Source of the DNA: Triatoma infestans
Taxonomy: Eukaryota; Arthropoda; Insecta; Hemiptera; Reduviidae
Assembly (NCBI GenBank): GCA_011037195.1
Contig: JAAEAF010002489.1
Location: 62,001 to 126,000, forward strand
DNA length: 64,000 nt
Reading direction: 5' to 3'
The position numbers were made by a program, and so were the translations under genes. Below are positions 11,745-22,710 of the stretch, in pieces; position 1 is the first letter of the stretch; every line of letters begins with the position of its first letter. The notes below the pieces were generated by a model. The model was not told the DNA's origin. It ran no database searches and saw only the letters and a list, made by a program, of their open reading frames with translations.

Positions 11745-12478
11745 ATTCATGAAATCCATAAGTTCTGATAGATTCCTCCATTTCCTTTCCAATCATCCAT
11801 ATAATCAGAAAATCAACTTTGTTAAATCCTTTTCCAAACGTGTACTTCATCTTAGCCATCCCCGTTTCCATGAAGACAACAAGTTAAAATTATCCAAAAT
11901 ATTTAGAAATAATGGCTATCTTCTCCATGTAGTACAAATGAATTAGATCAACGATCCACAGATAATATGACCAACGCTTTATAATATTCCCTAAACGCCA
12001 TCACAACAACTTCCAATATCCTATATCTCTATCCCATACATAGATGATCTATCAGAAGAAATAGCTAAAATCTTCAAGAAATATAACCTTTCCATTGCTC
12101 ACAAAAACTCCAATCCTATAAAAAAACTCTCTTGCCCAAACTCAAAGACCTCACACCCACAACTTTATTATCAGATGTAATGTATGAAATAAATTGTTTA
12201 CAATGCCCAGCTACATACATAGGACAAACATCTCAATATTTAAAAAATAGACTGTACCAATATAAATACGACTGCAAAACTAAAACCGACTGACATGACT
12301 ACAGGCCTAACATTGCATACAATACGAACATGAATTTGACATGGAAAACACTAAAATTCTCTCCATCAACAATAATAATAAAAAAAGAAATATATTGGAA
12401 ATGATTTATATTAAAAAAGCATAAATTATCTATCAATTTTAGAACAATCTCCTGGAATTTCCAAAACAACATACAGGA
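11745..12478 (+). pseudogene. Penelope-like element, C-terminal RT region and GIY-YIG endonuclease remnant
   Basis: 11749-11946 reads RFLHFLSNHPYNQKINFVKS then FSKRVLHLSHPRFHE, the thumb-region signature of Penelope-like reverse transcriptases. 12175-12270 reads YEINCLQCPATYIGQTSQYL, then KNRL. This is the start of a GIY-YIG endonuclease (here TYIGQTS) with the CxxC typical of PLEs. The two parts are separated by frameshifts. The copy is interrupted at 12479 by the LOA-like element and resumes at 16260. Confidence 0.8.
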
Positions 12479-12493
12479 CTAAGACACGGTTTT
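12479..12493 (+). repeat. 15-bp target-site duplication (left)
   Basis: CTAAGACACGGTTTT here is repeated exactly at 16245-16259, bracketing the LOA-like element. It shows insertion into the PLE. Confidence 0.9.
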
Positions 12494-12514
12494 AGTATAT
12501 GTACCGCCGAAGCG

Positions 12515-12517
<3 letters not shown>

Positions 12518-12548
<31 letters not shown>
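12518..12548 (+). repeat. Poly-T run at the 5' junction of the LOA-like element
   Basis: 31 consecutive T lie between the target duplication and the first endonuclease codons. The run could be extra sequence captured at the truncated 5' junction, or part of an element end. Confidence 0.8.
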
Positions 12549-12551
<3 letters not shown>

Positions 12552-14140
12552 CCAAGTAAACCTCCATCACAGTAGGGGATCATCGTCGGCCCTGTCCAAA
12601 TATCTCGTCAGAGAGAACATCTCCATCGCCCTCATTCAAGAACCCTGGCTTGTTCGGGGGAGAGTTGCGGGGCTTGGAGAAGCAACAGGTAAGATAATCT
12701 ATGATCGTAGCCTGGCGAATCCCAGGAGTTGTATGTATATTAGGGAAGAAATAACCTCGTTGCTGCTGATGGAATTTTGTTCTAGGGACCAGACTGCAAT
12801 GAGAGTTAAACTCCGAACGGAGGAGGGGACCAGGGAGCTAGTGCTGGCCTCCACGTACCTTCCGTTCGACTCACCGGCGCCGCCACTGTCAGAAGAGATG
12901 CGAAAGCTGGTCACCTGGTGCAGGGTAAACGGCCTGCAGCTTATAATTGGCTGCGATGCGAACTCGCACAACACTGTGTGGGGAAGCCCCAATACCAATA
13001 ATAGAGGTAAGTCACTCCTTGATTTTATTTTGTCTAGTAAATTAAGCATTATAAATGAAGGAGAAGATGCAACTTTCTGCAATATTAATCGCAGAGAGGT
13101 GATCGATCTCACCTTGGGGACTAACTTTATTTCGACCCTGGTAAGAGACTGGCATGTGTCCCAGGAACCCTCACTGTCGGACCACATGAACATCAGGTTT
13201 GATATCCTGGCCAACTGTAGGGAAACAAGGGCCTTCAGGAATCCCAGGCGAACAGACTGGGACTCATATAGGCGGGATCTCAGCCATAACATCGGGTCAG
13301 TCAAACGCTCTTTTAAGACCCTGAATGACATCGAGGACGCTGCGGATCAACTGCAGCGAGTAATCTTGGATGCTTTCCGGGACAATTGCGCGGAAGTGGT
13401 GCGTACATCCACCAGAGGAGTCAGCTGGTGGAATGACCAGCTGGCAGGCCTCCGCGCTAGAGCGAGAAGACTGTTCAACGCGGCGAAGAGGAGGGGTACA
13501 TGGACGGAGTACCGTGAGGCCCTCACCTCTTACAATTTAGCTATTAGGAAAGCTAAAAAGGGCTCGTGGAGGAAGCTGTGCGAGGAGGTAGCCACAACCT
13601 CCGAAGGGGCTAGACTTCACAGAATACTTTCAAGGGTACCGACAAATCCGTTGGGAACAATCAGGAAACCTGACGGCGACTTTACGGAGGCGGGAAGGGA
13701 CACACTGGAGCACATGGTCCAGGTGCACTTCCCTGACTCCATAGAGACCTCGGTAGGTCCGCGGGATGAATCACGAATGGATCCAGGGGGTAGGCCCGGA
13801 TCCAGGGGGGATTGGACCGCGGCCAAAGAATGTGTCACATTTAGTAAGATTAAGTGGGCGATACAACATTTTAAGCCCTACAAGTCGCCGGGGCCTGATG
13901 GTATTCTTCCCGCTTTGTTGCAACAGGGAAGTGAGATCCTTACTCCGATACTCTGCAGGGTAATGAGGGCAAGTGTGGCCCTTAACCATATTCCATCGGT
14001 ATGGAGGCCTGTAAGAATTGTCTTTATTCCGAAGCCTGGGAAGAGAACTCATACCCAGGCTAAGGACTTTAGGCCGATCAGCCTTTCCTCATTTATGATG
14101 AAAGTGCTGGAGAGACTGGTGCATCTGTACATCAGGGAAC
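12549..14140 (+). pseudogene. LOA-like polyprotein part 1: AP endonuclease and N-terminal RT
   Basis: The open frame runs without interruption from the T run. The endonuclease starts at LLQVNLHHSRG with no ATG of its own, so the coding is 5'-truncated. Motifs: LIQEPWL (catalytic Glu), ASTYLPFD, IIGCDANSHNTVWGS (Asp/Asn), then RREVIDLTLG and LSDHMNI (Asp-His). RT begins near 13870 with YKSPGPDGILP and FIPKPGKR...KDFRPISL. The frame is lost near 14140, where a single base appears to be missing in a short G run; coding continues in the next frame. The endonuclease looks complete in motifs; the whole gene is not functional. Confidence 0.88.
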
Positions 14141-14141
14141 G

Positions 14142-15000
14142 GTGCTTCAACTGCGGCCCCTGCATGTCAATCAGCATGCCTACCAGAGGGGTAAATCCTG
14201 CGAGACGGCCCTCCACTCCCTTGTTGGAGAATTGGAGGCGGCAGTATACGGCAGGGAGGTGGCTGTAGGAGTGTTTCTGGACATTGAGGGTGCCTTCAGC
14301 AACACGACCTACAGCTCAATCACACTAGCTTTGGAAAGGCACGGTGTGAATCGGACCATTACCGGGTGGATTGGCAGCGTGCTCAGAACTAGGAAGATCT
14401 TAGCTAGCCTCTATGAGGAGACGCTTGAGACTACGGCTACAAGGGGATGCCCTCAAGGGGGAGTCTTGTCTCCGCTCTTGTGGTGCATGGTTGTAGACGA
14501 ACTTCTTGTGGAGCTTGATCGCAGGGGTTGTTCTGTCCTTGGCTATGCGGATGATGTGGTGGTTGTGGTCAGGGGCAGACACGAAACTGTTGTTAGTGAG
14601 TTACTACAGGATGTCCTGCGAGTGGTGGAGGGGTGGTGCGGAAGGGTTGACCTGATGGTCAACCCCTCCAAGACCAGCTTGGTTCCATTTACCAGAAGAA
14701 GGAGCGTGGATTGCTTCAGAACATTGAACTTCTTCGGAAGAACTCTAGATGTGTGTGGACAGGTGAAATACTTGGGGATCATGTTGGACGCCAAGCTCAC
14801 CTGGGGAGCACATCTTCAGTATGTAACACAGAAGGCGAAAAAGTCTCTCTGTGGAGTCACTAGAGCTTGTGGAAAAACATGGGGACTTTCCCCGAAAATG
14901 GCCCACTGGCTCTACAAGCGGACCATCATACCTGTCCTGACTTACGGGGCAGTAGTTTGGTGGCCGAAAATGGAACAGCAGGGCGCGAGGAAGACCTCTC
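14142..15000 (+). pseudogene. LOA-like polyprotein part 2: catalytic RT core
   Basis: Continues the RT in a second frame: NQHAYQRGKSCETALHSLV, VGVFLDIEGAFSNTT (first Asp; the usual Phe of AFDN-type motifs is shifted), RGCPQGGVLSPLLW, LGYADDVVVVV (Asp pair near 14545), then VKYLGIMLDAKLTW. The combination GCPQGGVLSPLLW...VDELL is typical of LOA-clade and related elements, by family knowledge. The frame is lost again at about 14990-15000. Confidence 0.88.
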
Positions 15001-15835
15001 TGGGGTTCAGAGACTGGCGTGTATGCTGATCTCGGGGGCGTTTTGTAGTGCCCCTACGACTGCATTAGAGGTCCTACTGGGGTTGCCTCCTCTTCATCTG
15101 TTGATACAGGCGGAGGCGAGAGCCAGTGCGTACAGGCTAATGAACAATGGCCAATGGAAGCATATAAGCTCCCTAGCCAAGCACTTGGACGTTACTCAGA
15201 AGGTAGACCCTGGCCCTATCCTTAGGATGGCTGGGGAGGTGAGTTGTCCAACGTTCCACTTTGAGCTCCCATTTCAAGTGATAATAACGTCACGATCGGA
15301 GTGGGCTAAAAGCTGGGAGAAACGGGGCCGGATTGGGGGATCCTGGTTTACGGATGGGTCCAAAATGGCCTGCGGAACTGGAGCCGGGATCTATGGGGTC
15401 AAACCGAAGGTACGCATTGCGAGGCCTCTCGGGGGATACTCCACAGTATTCCAGGCTGAGGTTTATGCAATAAAGATCTGCGCTGAGGAAAACCTGCGTA
15501 TGGACTCTAGAAATAGAGAGATATGCATCTTCTCGGACAGCCAGGCGGCGCTGAATGCTCTTCGGGCGTTCAGAATCACCTCCCCTTTTGTCAGGGAGTG
15601 CAGAGACTCCCTGGAGGCATTAGCCCGGCACAACAAAGTGCGGCTAATATGGGTGCCCGGGCATAAGGGGATTATGGGAAATGAGATAGCCGACCAACTG
15701 GCCCATAGTCCCTTCCTTGGACCGGAACCTGTTCTAGGGGTGGCCAAAAGTATGGTAAGAGCGGCTCTGAGAGATTGGACTCGGAGGGAACATAACCGAT
15801 ACTGGAGGCTAAGTACTGGAGCGAAAAACATGGCA
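15000..15835 (+). pseudogene. LOA-like polyprotein part 3: RT thumb and RNase H
   Basis: The third frame carries SGVQRLACMLISGAF and the RNase H domain: WFTDGSKMACGTGAGIYG (Asp), FQAEVYAI (Glu), CIFSDSQAALNAL (Asp), WVPGHKGIMGNEIADQLA (His and Asp). All four carboxylates are present. RNase H places the element in the I/LOA/R1-like half of non-LTR clades and excludes jockey proper. Frame lost near 15830. Confidence 0.88.
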
Positions 15836-15837
15836 AG

Positions 15838-16215
15838 ATGGCTATGCCAGAGCTGTGTGATAGAAGAACCAGATACATCCTGGGGTTAAGCAGGTATCAG
15901 ATTTCTCTGATAACGGGCCTGTTTACTGGGCATGGCAGGTTCAGAAAACATCTGCACAAGGTGGGGTTGCTAGACGTAGAGCCCTTGTGCAGACTATGTC
16001 AGGAGGAGGAGGAGACGGCCTCTCACCTGTTGTTTGATTGCGTTGCAATCGCTAGACTGAGGTACGAGATCTTCGGCACGTTGAGACCGGAGGAAATCGT
16101 GCTCCAGGAGGGACTGGTAGGGAAGGTTCTGGACCTCATGAAGAGGCTTCCGCTACTAGGTTTTAGGGGTTGGCACAATAAGCCTCATTGGGAGGCTGCG
16201 GTGCCTGGGTTTTAG
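15838..16215 (+). pseudogene. LOA-like polyprotein part 4: C-terminal CCHC knuckle
   Basis: The fourth frame reads RRTRYILGLSRYQISLITGL, then FTGHGRFRKHLHKVGL and CRLCQEEEETASHLLFDC (C-x2-C-x8-H-x4-C), ending at TAG 16213-16215. All three frame changes in the element have the same sense, consistent with single-base losses; assembly or read error at these sites cannot be excluded. The 3' UTR is under 20 bp before the simple tail. Confidence 0.85.
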
Positions 16216-16244
16216 TCCCCCCCTGCAGCATTCTAATTCTAATT

Positions 16245-16259
16245 CTAAGACACGGTTTT
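16245..16259 (+). repeat. 15-bp target-site duplication (right)
   Basis: Exact copy of 12479-12493. Confidence 0.9.
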
Positions 16260-16784
16260 CCCAACCGCTTTCCTAGCCCTTTGTAAACCTTGAACCAATG
16301 TCCGTAACACGTGGTGATGGTATGTCACTGTTTAAACTAGAGTTTGTAAATAATTCTAACTGAACATTTTTGTAAGTACATTTCCTTAGTTATTTCCATG
16401 CTTTACTCTTATATATGCCAAAACTATTGTCAAAGTTTCAATAGTTGTGATTTAGTTTAATATTGATCTGTTGTAAAACAATAGTTTAAAATAAATTTAA
16501 ATGTGCTATATATATATATCATACTTTTTATTTAGTTTATTTTAAAAAAATTGTATTTGAAAATATTTATGTTTAAGTTTATATTTTATGTTGTTTTTCT
16601 ATTGTTATTTTTATTTTATTTGTATTAAAACATTTGTACAGACCCTGAAGAAGGCAATAAATTTGCCGAAAATCGGTAGAAATTTAAAAAGAGTTCTTTT
16701 GTATGACCGAACCTCAACATCCATTTTACAACATATACATAAAGATATCAAAATCAACAACCCTTTCAATAACCGAATTTCAAC
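16260..16784 (+). mobile_element. PLE 3' region, continued after the LOA insertion
   Basis: The AT-rich 3' UTR of the PLE resumes here. Near its end, 'ccctgaagaaggcaataaat' and 'ttgccgaaaatcggtagaaa' is the hammerhead-like motif reported in PLE terminal repeats, followed by 'accgaacctcaacatcc'. Together with 11745-12478 this restores a single 5'-truncated PLE. Confidence 0.65.
16645..16680 (+). ncRNA. Hammerhead-ribozyme-like motif in the PLE 3' end (degenerate)
   Basis: CTGAAGA fits the core CUGANGA (16645-16651). Stem II is GGCAA/TTGCC with an A/T loop (16653-16667), then GAAA (16668-16671) and GGTA, a possible NUH site. Stem III is not well formed. PLE-linked hammerheads are established; activity of this copy is doubtful. 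Confidence 0.45.
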
Positions 16785-16935
16785 CCTTAGACTTTTTCTT
16801 CTTAGTAGCCCCTAAGCTCAGTCTGCGGTGATGGACAGTATTGTCTGCAACAAGAGAACATTGTCCGGAGGCTGGCAGTGCACTGAGAAGGCTCCGGGCG
16901 CCAATGACCATAGATGTCAATAGACCAAACACACT
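16785..16935 (+). repeat. SINE body without tRNA head
   Basis: 'cttcttag', 'ggtgatggacagtattgtct', 'agagaacattgtccggaggc' and 'gcactgagaaggctccgggc' align with the body of the tRNA-headed copy at 63335-63560 and with 40570-40790. The tRNA-like head is absent here. Confidence 0.65.
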
Positions 16936-18843
16936 AATCCTTAAACACCTAACTTGTCCAATCCTCGAAGGCGCTTTTGGCCGCACGACTCCCCTGTCGA
17001 CTCATAATGGCATCATCCAGCGATGACCACCATTCAAGACATTCATCCTATTTACCGCCCTTAGCATATTTATTTATTGTACCATTACTTCCAGTTGTAA
17101 ATTACAAATAATAGATTATTAAAAAAAAAACTTGGGATACTAAATACCAGATGTAATCACTTTATTGTTGGAACATTTTTTCCAGAACAATCTTATTTTA
17201 ATTGAGGTCAAGGGATTCTGTGGCATTAGATTCGCCTGTAATGAGGGTTTGATCTGGGCACTGTATTCTGGACTGCAATGTAACTATATGCTATTGTATT
17301 AGCAATTGGTGCTGATCAATACTATATTTAAGCTTAAACAACTAATTTTTTAGTAAAGATGCCAATTTTGAAAAAAAATTATCAATTTTATATTTGTATT
17401 AACTGCTGTATGAGAAAGTCACGTGAATTGTGCACACCAGATTTATTTTTTAGTGTAAGAAACTGGAGTTGTAGTTCAAACAAAATCTAATGGCTATGAA
17501 CTAACAAATTCTTGTCCTTCCAATTTGTGTTCAATTTTTCGAAAATTGTCGAGATTTTGGGTCAGGGCGTTATAAAAACCAATTTTTTTCTTAGTTTCCC
17601 CCCAAAACGTTTAGGGAAAACTAAGAATTGTTTTTCTTTATTTTCTTTTAAATTTTCGAAAAATCTAAACGTATTAGAAATGTTTAACTATGGGAATTTT
17701 ATTTTAATATTAAACATTATAAAGTAGATTTATAAAAAAAATAAACCAAAAAAAAAATATGAAACAAGAAAATTAGTCTTTTATCATAATTTAGTTTATT
17801 GATCCATAAAAATAACCTTTAAGTTGATGAGGTCATCAAGATAATATCATACTAATTTCCACTAACTACAGAACAATTTCCTATTAAAAAAAAGATAAAA
17901 AAGGAAAGATGACTCTTACTCCAAGTTAACGCTCGCTCAACAAAATTCAATAACATTATCATAACTGTACAACAGTTGATACTTTTCAGAAATTAGGGAG
18001 AGGAATTTCTGCCATATCCGCCTTAGAGTTGGATCAGATTTTTTTTTGTTTTGGCCCATCAAGTAATGGATTTGATGGCGTCAAGTTTTACAACAATATA
18101 AAAGTGAAAACAAATAAAGCGCAAAAAGCTGAATAAACTGAAAAGAGATTCTTTAAAACAAAACTAGTAGAGAGATGGAATAGATGTATAAAGGATAATG
18201 TCGAAAGAAAAATAAAGAAGGATTTCATTCAATAAAACCCCTTTGAAACTAAAAATGTTTGTCTATTTGCTAATTGAATAACTCTCGTTGAACTCAAGTT
18301 CAACTGAGTCCTGGAATATCGAGTACTTAAACCATAAATTGGTTGTTATTTTGAATGATAAATTTGAGTGTGTGGTCAGTATAACTCAAAAATGGAAAAA
18401 TCACAGAAAATTGAAACATGATATTTCGTTACCAGGGAAAGTGATGATACGGTTTAAATCAAAATCGATGGATTGGAAGAGATCATCCAATCCATCCATT
18501 TTTAATTTTAAATACTACTAGTAGATACTATTACTAGAGGAAATATCATTTACTAATCTACTAGCTGAGTAGATTTTTTTTCCAGTTTTTGATGACTTTC
18601 TTGGAAACGGTTCCAATGACTTTTTTTTTAATTATAATTAATCGAATTCCAGGAAAATTTATTTAAAGGATGTTTAGGAAGAAGAGCCTTTCCTGTAAAG
18701 TGTCATTCAATATTTTATCGAACTATTCTGTCGTCCAAATAATATTAATATGAATATAATAAGGTGCCAAAATTTCGAGTTTGTAGAAAATTGGTTTACC
18801 AAATGTCCAATTATTTTTGCTTAAATATATTTCGGATGCACAT

Positions 18844-18874
<31 letters not shown>

Positions 18875-19660
18875 AGCTGGGTTACTACCAAAATGTAATG
18901 GAATTAGAAAAAAATCGTTAAGTGGTTCAAAACTAGAGTTTTTAATTTTAGATTATGTAAGAATATCAGTTAATGTTCCTTTTCTACTTTTTTTTTTTAC
19001 ATTTAGAATGAGTCTTCAGGGATAAATGTATTTATTGTGTGGAATGTATTTATTGGTAACTATGTTAAATAGTTGTTAGTTATATAGAAAATATAAAAGT
19101 CTCTAATAATATAGAAAACAGAGAGTTGCTAAGGAGGGTATGTGATGGATATTTACTAAAATAATTTTCAAGAAAATTGAAAGCATGCAAAGGCTATAGG
19201 TCTAATGCTAACAAAAAAAGAATAATAATAAAGGAGTAAACATCATAAATAATTATAAAAAGGACTTACTAATTAATTTTTAAATAGAAAGTAAACAAAA
19301 AGGAAACAGTTACTGCAATATAAACGAAAATATAAACTGCAAACAAAAATTAAGAATGTAGCTTTATTTTTAATTAAAAATACTTTTAAATTTAATAGAT
19401 ATTTTATTATTAATTTTTTTTTTTTTTTTATTAAATAATTCTTCTGAATTCATTATATAAAAAATTTCTTTTCTTTTCCATACTTCAATTTGAATAAGTA
19501 TCATAATATTCAATATTCAGTAAAAAGCTTTCAGTTAAGCTTTTCACAACATATGTTTTCTCTTTTTCTGTGGGGCTAATTGTAGGAAGTTTCACTTTTA
19601 AATCAGGAACGAGTAACATTTAAATAACATATAGTGCACTACGATCTTGAATTATGTATT
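16936..19660. other. Long AT-rich noncoding stretch
   Basis: 17385-17450 resembles the reversed 5' end of the dispersed repeat ('tgagaaagtcacgtgaattgtgcacaccaga'). Poly-A/T runs and short open frames have no domain. No gene is supported. Confidence 0.5.
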
Positions 19661-19663
19661 GCA

Positions 19664-19677
19664 CTATATTATATATA
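19664..19677 (+). repeat. 14-bp target-site duplication (left)
   Basis: CTATATTATATATA is repeated exactly at 20401-20414, on the two sides of the non-LTR fragment. Being AT-only, some of the match could be chance, but the position fits. Confidence 0.7.
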
Positions 19678-20400
19678 CTCCGACAGTCAGGCAGCCCTGA
19701 AGGCACTTTCCTCACACCAAATAGTCTCAAGACTGGTGTCGGAGTGCCTACTTACCCTCACCGAGGTGGGTACTCGGAATAAACTGACACTCGCCTGGGC
19801 GCCGGGACATGCGGGGTTCCTGGGCAATGAGAGGGCGGATCCCTAGCGAGGGAGGGCTCGCAGGATACCTTTGTAGGCCCCGAACCCTTTTGCGGCTTGT
19901 CCAGGAGCCTCATTCAAACTTCTATCAGGGGGTGGATAGAAGATCAGCGTCTGCGTTGGAGGGAGGGAACGCCAGGACAGAGGCAGGCAAAGCTCTTCAT
20001 TAAAAGACATTTGCCTAAATTCACCAAAGACCTACTGAGCCAAACCCGAAGGGATATAAGGTTAATTGTGGGTCTACTAACAGGGCATTGTAGGCTGAAT
20101 AGACACATGCACCACCTACAACTTGCGGATAGTGCGGTATGCCGATTCTGCAAGGTAGAGGAGGAGACCCCGGCGCACATCCTTTGTGAGTGCGCTGGCC
20201 TGGCGAGGATTAGGTTTCTTCAACTGGGGACGGGCAATCCCGAAGCTGAAAGCTTCATGACGAAGCCGCTCTCAGCTTTGCTAGGATTGATTAGGAGGGC
20301 AAAGCTGGGGGTTGTTCTGTAACTTAAGGGGATCCACAATAGACCTCAATTTGTAGGTCGAAGTGGAATGAGGCTCACCCCTCCCCGCTTCTATTCTATT
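19678..20400 (+). mobile_element. 5'-truncated non-LTR retrotransposon (RNase H and CCHC tail)
   Basis: Begins within RNase H: YSDSQAALKALSSHQ (Asp) and LAWAPGHAGFLGNERADP (His, Asp), then a TAG stop and a frameshift near 19843. The second frame (19897-20322) gives RDIRLIVGLLTGHCRLNRHM and CRFCKVEEETPAHILCEC, the CCHC tail. It ends in 'cttctattctatt', a simple tail like that of the LOA-like element. It is related to but clearly different from the copy at 12494. Bounded by a 14-bp duplication, a classic target-primed, 5'-truncated insertion. Confidence 0.85.
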
Positions 20401-20414
20401 CTATATTATATATA
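20401..20414 (+). repeat. 14-bp target-site duplication (right)
   Basis: Exact copy of 19664-19677. Confidence 0.7.
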
Positions 20415-20436
20415 GGGTACTATTTAGTATAATGTA

Positions 20437-20439
<3 letters not shown>

Positions 20440-20472
<33 letters not shown>
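20440..20472 (+). repeat. (GT)n microsatellite
   Basis: Perfect TG/GT run of about 16 units. Confidence 0.95.
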
Positions 20473-20475
<3 letters not shown>

Positions 20476-20499
20476 CGAGTGTATGAGGCATATATTCTT

Positions 20500-21040
20500 A
20501 GGTTAAGAATATGTCTGTATATAGTGTATATAGAATTTTATTTCAATATTTTTGTGGTTGAATGTATTTATTAGAATGAAAGTATTTATAGCGTGAATTG
20601 ATTATTTTTTGTTTTAGATTGTATTTATAGAGGAATGTATGATTGGTATGAATGAGTGCAGGGGGGGCCAATACCGGCCAGGGTTGGCAACTTTTGGTCG
20701 TGTAGGAAGTGTTACTGCACTATTTTTAATTTAGGGAGCCACTTTCTCATGGAGGGGCGGGTTTGATCCGGGATTGGCTACCCCGGTAACCGTATGATTG
20801 TGAATGTGAAAGATATGTAAATAGTGTAAGTATTTTTAATTTAGATTAATTATTGAGGGGGGATTGGTATGAATGTAAGAATAGGTATGTTTGTATTTAT
20901 TTTGTATGTGTGAAATATGAAGGCATGTATTATTTATTGAGATGAATGTGTGATATAAAATTGTAAATGTGCTGGATATAGTAGGCAAATGTGAAGAAGT
21001 AATATGTACCATTATGGCATATGGCGAAGGCTAATGCAAG
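20500..21040. repeat. Diverged dispersed repeat, pair of 60950-61330
   Basis: Shares ordered blocks with 60950-61330: 'gtatttattagaa', 'gcaggg..ccaat', 'cagg..tggcaac', 'gggagccact', 'gggc.gg' and a terminal 'aaaaaatgtaat'. No coding capacity. Possibly a retroelement 3' UTR. Confidence 0.45.
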
Positions 21041-21192
21041 AAAAAAAAAATGTAATCACTTGAAATACTACCTGCCACGGATGCTAACCGACTTATACTT
21101 CTCATAAAGCAAATGCAAATTCCAAATTTACCCTTTTGGTAAGTATTATTAACTACAGTAAAAGAAAGTCGCGTGTTTCATACCAAATTTTT
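21040..21192 (-). repeat. Dispersed hairpin-ended repeat, minus, 5' end only
   Basis: 'agtaaaagaaagtcgcgtgtttcatacca' is the reversed 5' end of the family (hairpin and subterminal motif). It abuts the next minus copy directly. Confidence 0.55.
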
Positions 21193-21196
21193 AATT

Positions 21197-21950
21197 TCTT
21201 TTTCTGTTTTGGCTAGTAAGAGGAAATATGGCGCGATCGTATCAAATTTTTGAAATTGAGTTTTCACCGGAAATACTTGTTTTCATGGAAACAATGTTTT
21301 TAGCAAATTATCTATATGTGCTTGTGCGTGATTGTGTGTGTGTGTGTGTGTGTGTGTTTAACAAAATATCTCAAAAACGAAAAAAAAGGCAGGGTAGCTC
21401 AAATTTTATATTCTGATTAGATAGTAATACCATATCAGACACGAAAATTTTGGGCAAAATCCCACCAATCGGAAGTGCGGCTTTACTGAATTTATTTTTC
21501 TATTTTTTCAGTTTTTCGCTATTTTCTCGAAACAGTTTCCACGATTTTCTTTAAACTTCGTATCTTATACACATAAATGCTTCCCACTTTATTTTGTTTG
21601 GGGTTCTGAGGAAACAGTAGCGTTACGTTTTCCTCTAAATATAAATACCCACCACTTTTATTTGGAACATTTTCCACGGAAAATTGAATTTTTTTCTTTT
21701 TTGTGAAAACATACGGGTTTTCTACACGCTTCATAACAATGATATATATTAGCAGCATTAATAGAATTCCAAATTTGAAGAAAATCGGTTAAACGGAAGT
21801 CTGACTTTTCAGACTACAAATGAGTTTCTTTTGAACTTAGAAAGCTCCCTGCACTAGCAAAAACGGATCAGTTTTATATTTGAAACAATTTTCCGAATAA
21901 GTTTATTTTAGATTGTCATTTAATTGTTTCACACCAGATTATGTTTTATT
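21197..21950 (-). repeat. Dispersed hairpin-ended repeat, minus, near full length
   Basis: From a degraded 3' palindrome ('ggctagtaagaggaaa') through 'cgatcgtatcaaatttttg', a GT run (21334-21357), 'aaaatcccaccaatcggaagtgcggcttt', 'cacttttatttggaacatttt', 'gaagaaaatcggttaaacgg', to the reversed 5' end 'ttgtttcacaccaga'. Confidence 0.75.
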
Positions 21951-22454
21951 TGGTTTTTATTTTTAAATTTGAGGAAGGAATAAATGGTTGGCGATTTTGA
22001 CGAGTTGGGCAAGTATGAAGGTAGAATGAAAATTTAATTATATTTAATATGTGTTTTTTATTCACACCTCGTTATGTATCCACTCACCATTCATTTTTCT
22101 AAATTTGTATGTCTGTCAGTAACACAGTTTAGTGTATATTGTGGTCTAGAAATTACTACGTATGATATATTTTGTTTAAACGTACTACTAAAGTATTGCA
22201 CAACAAAAAAAATAAACAATTCATTATGTCACGCTTCTGGTCCCGTCTAGACAGGAAATAGTCCAGATGCTGTTGACTGCAATGCAGTCCATTCATAGAT
22301 AAATATCCAGTGACCGCCACATCATCCGCATCATTTATCTTTTTAGATGATAGTGCCCTTTCCATACTATATGTCACGGGTCAGCAAAATAAAATAAATA
22401 ATAAATAAAAGAAAATATTATTCTAACACCAAGTTAAAAAGTTAAAAAAAAAAA

Positions 22455-22688
22455 TCTGATGTGAAACACTCACACGACTCTTTCTGCAATTTTCAGAATT
22501 ATAAATAACAAATTTTCTTCAAACTTATAATTCTTATTAGAAGTTTCGTAAGACACACAAATATACACACAATTTTCTAAAAAATTACTTTTCGGATCCA
22601 GAGGACCTCAAAACGTGCATTCCCGGTAATAGCTCATCAAAAATTAGCACTATTTCAATACTTCCTCTGAACAGAAGTAAGAGAAAGT
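22455..22688 (+). repeat. Dispersed hairpin-ended repeat, short internally deleted copy
   Basis: 5' end 'tctgatgtgaaacactcaca' and 3' end 'agaagtaagagaaagt' with only about 230 bp between. The internal part keeps the 3' block 'gaggacctcaaaacgtgcattcccgg'. Both ends are retained with a large internal deletion. Confidence 0.75.
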
Positions 22689-22710
22689 ATAAAAAAAAAA
22701 AAAAAAAAAA

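Larger units (their letters stand above)
12494..16244 (+). mobile_element. LOA/I-group non-LTR retrotransposon, inserted in the PLE
   Basis: A 3.75-kb insertion bounded by a 15-bp duplication. The domain order is AP endonuclease, reverse transcriptase, RNase H, CCHC knuckle. It ends in a short simple tail (ttctaattctaattct), as in several non-LTR clades. Before the endonuclease there is only about 25 bp plus a run of 31 T (12518-12548), so ORF1 and the 5' UTR are missing. Its GC content is far above the flanks. Confidence 0.9.

Noticed and set aside
12699..13331. 210-codon minus-strand open frame
   Set aside because: Antisense shadow of the LOA-like endonuclease, whose catalytic motifs lie on the plus strand.
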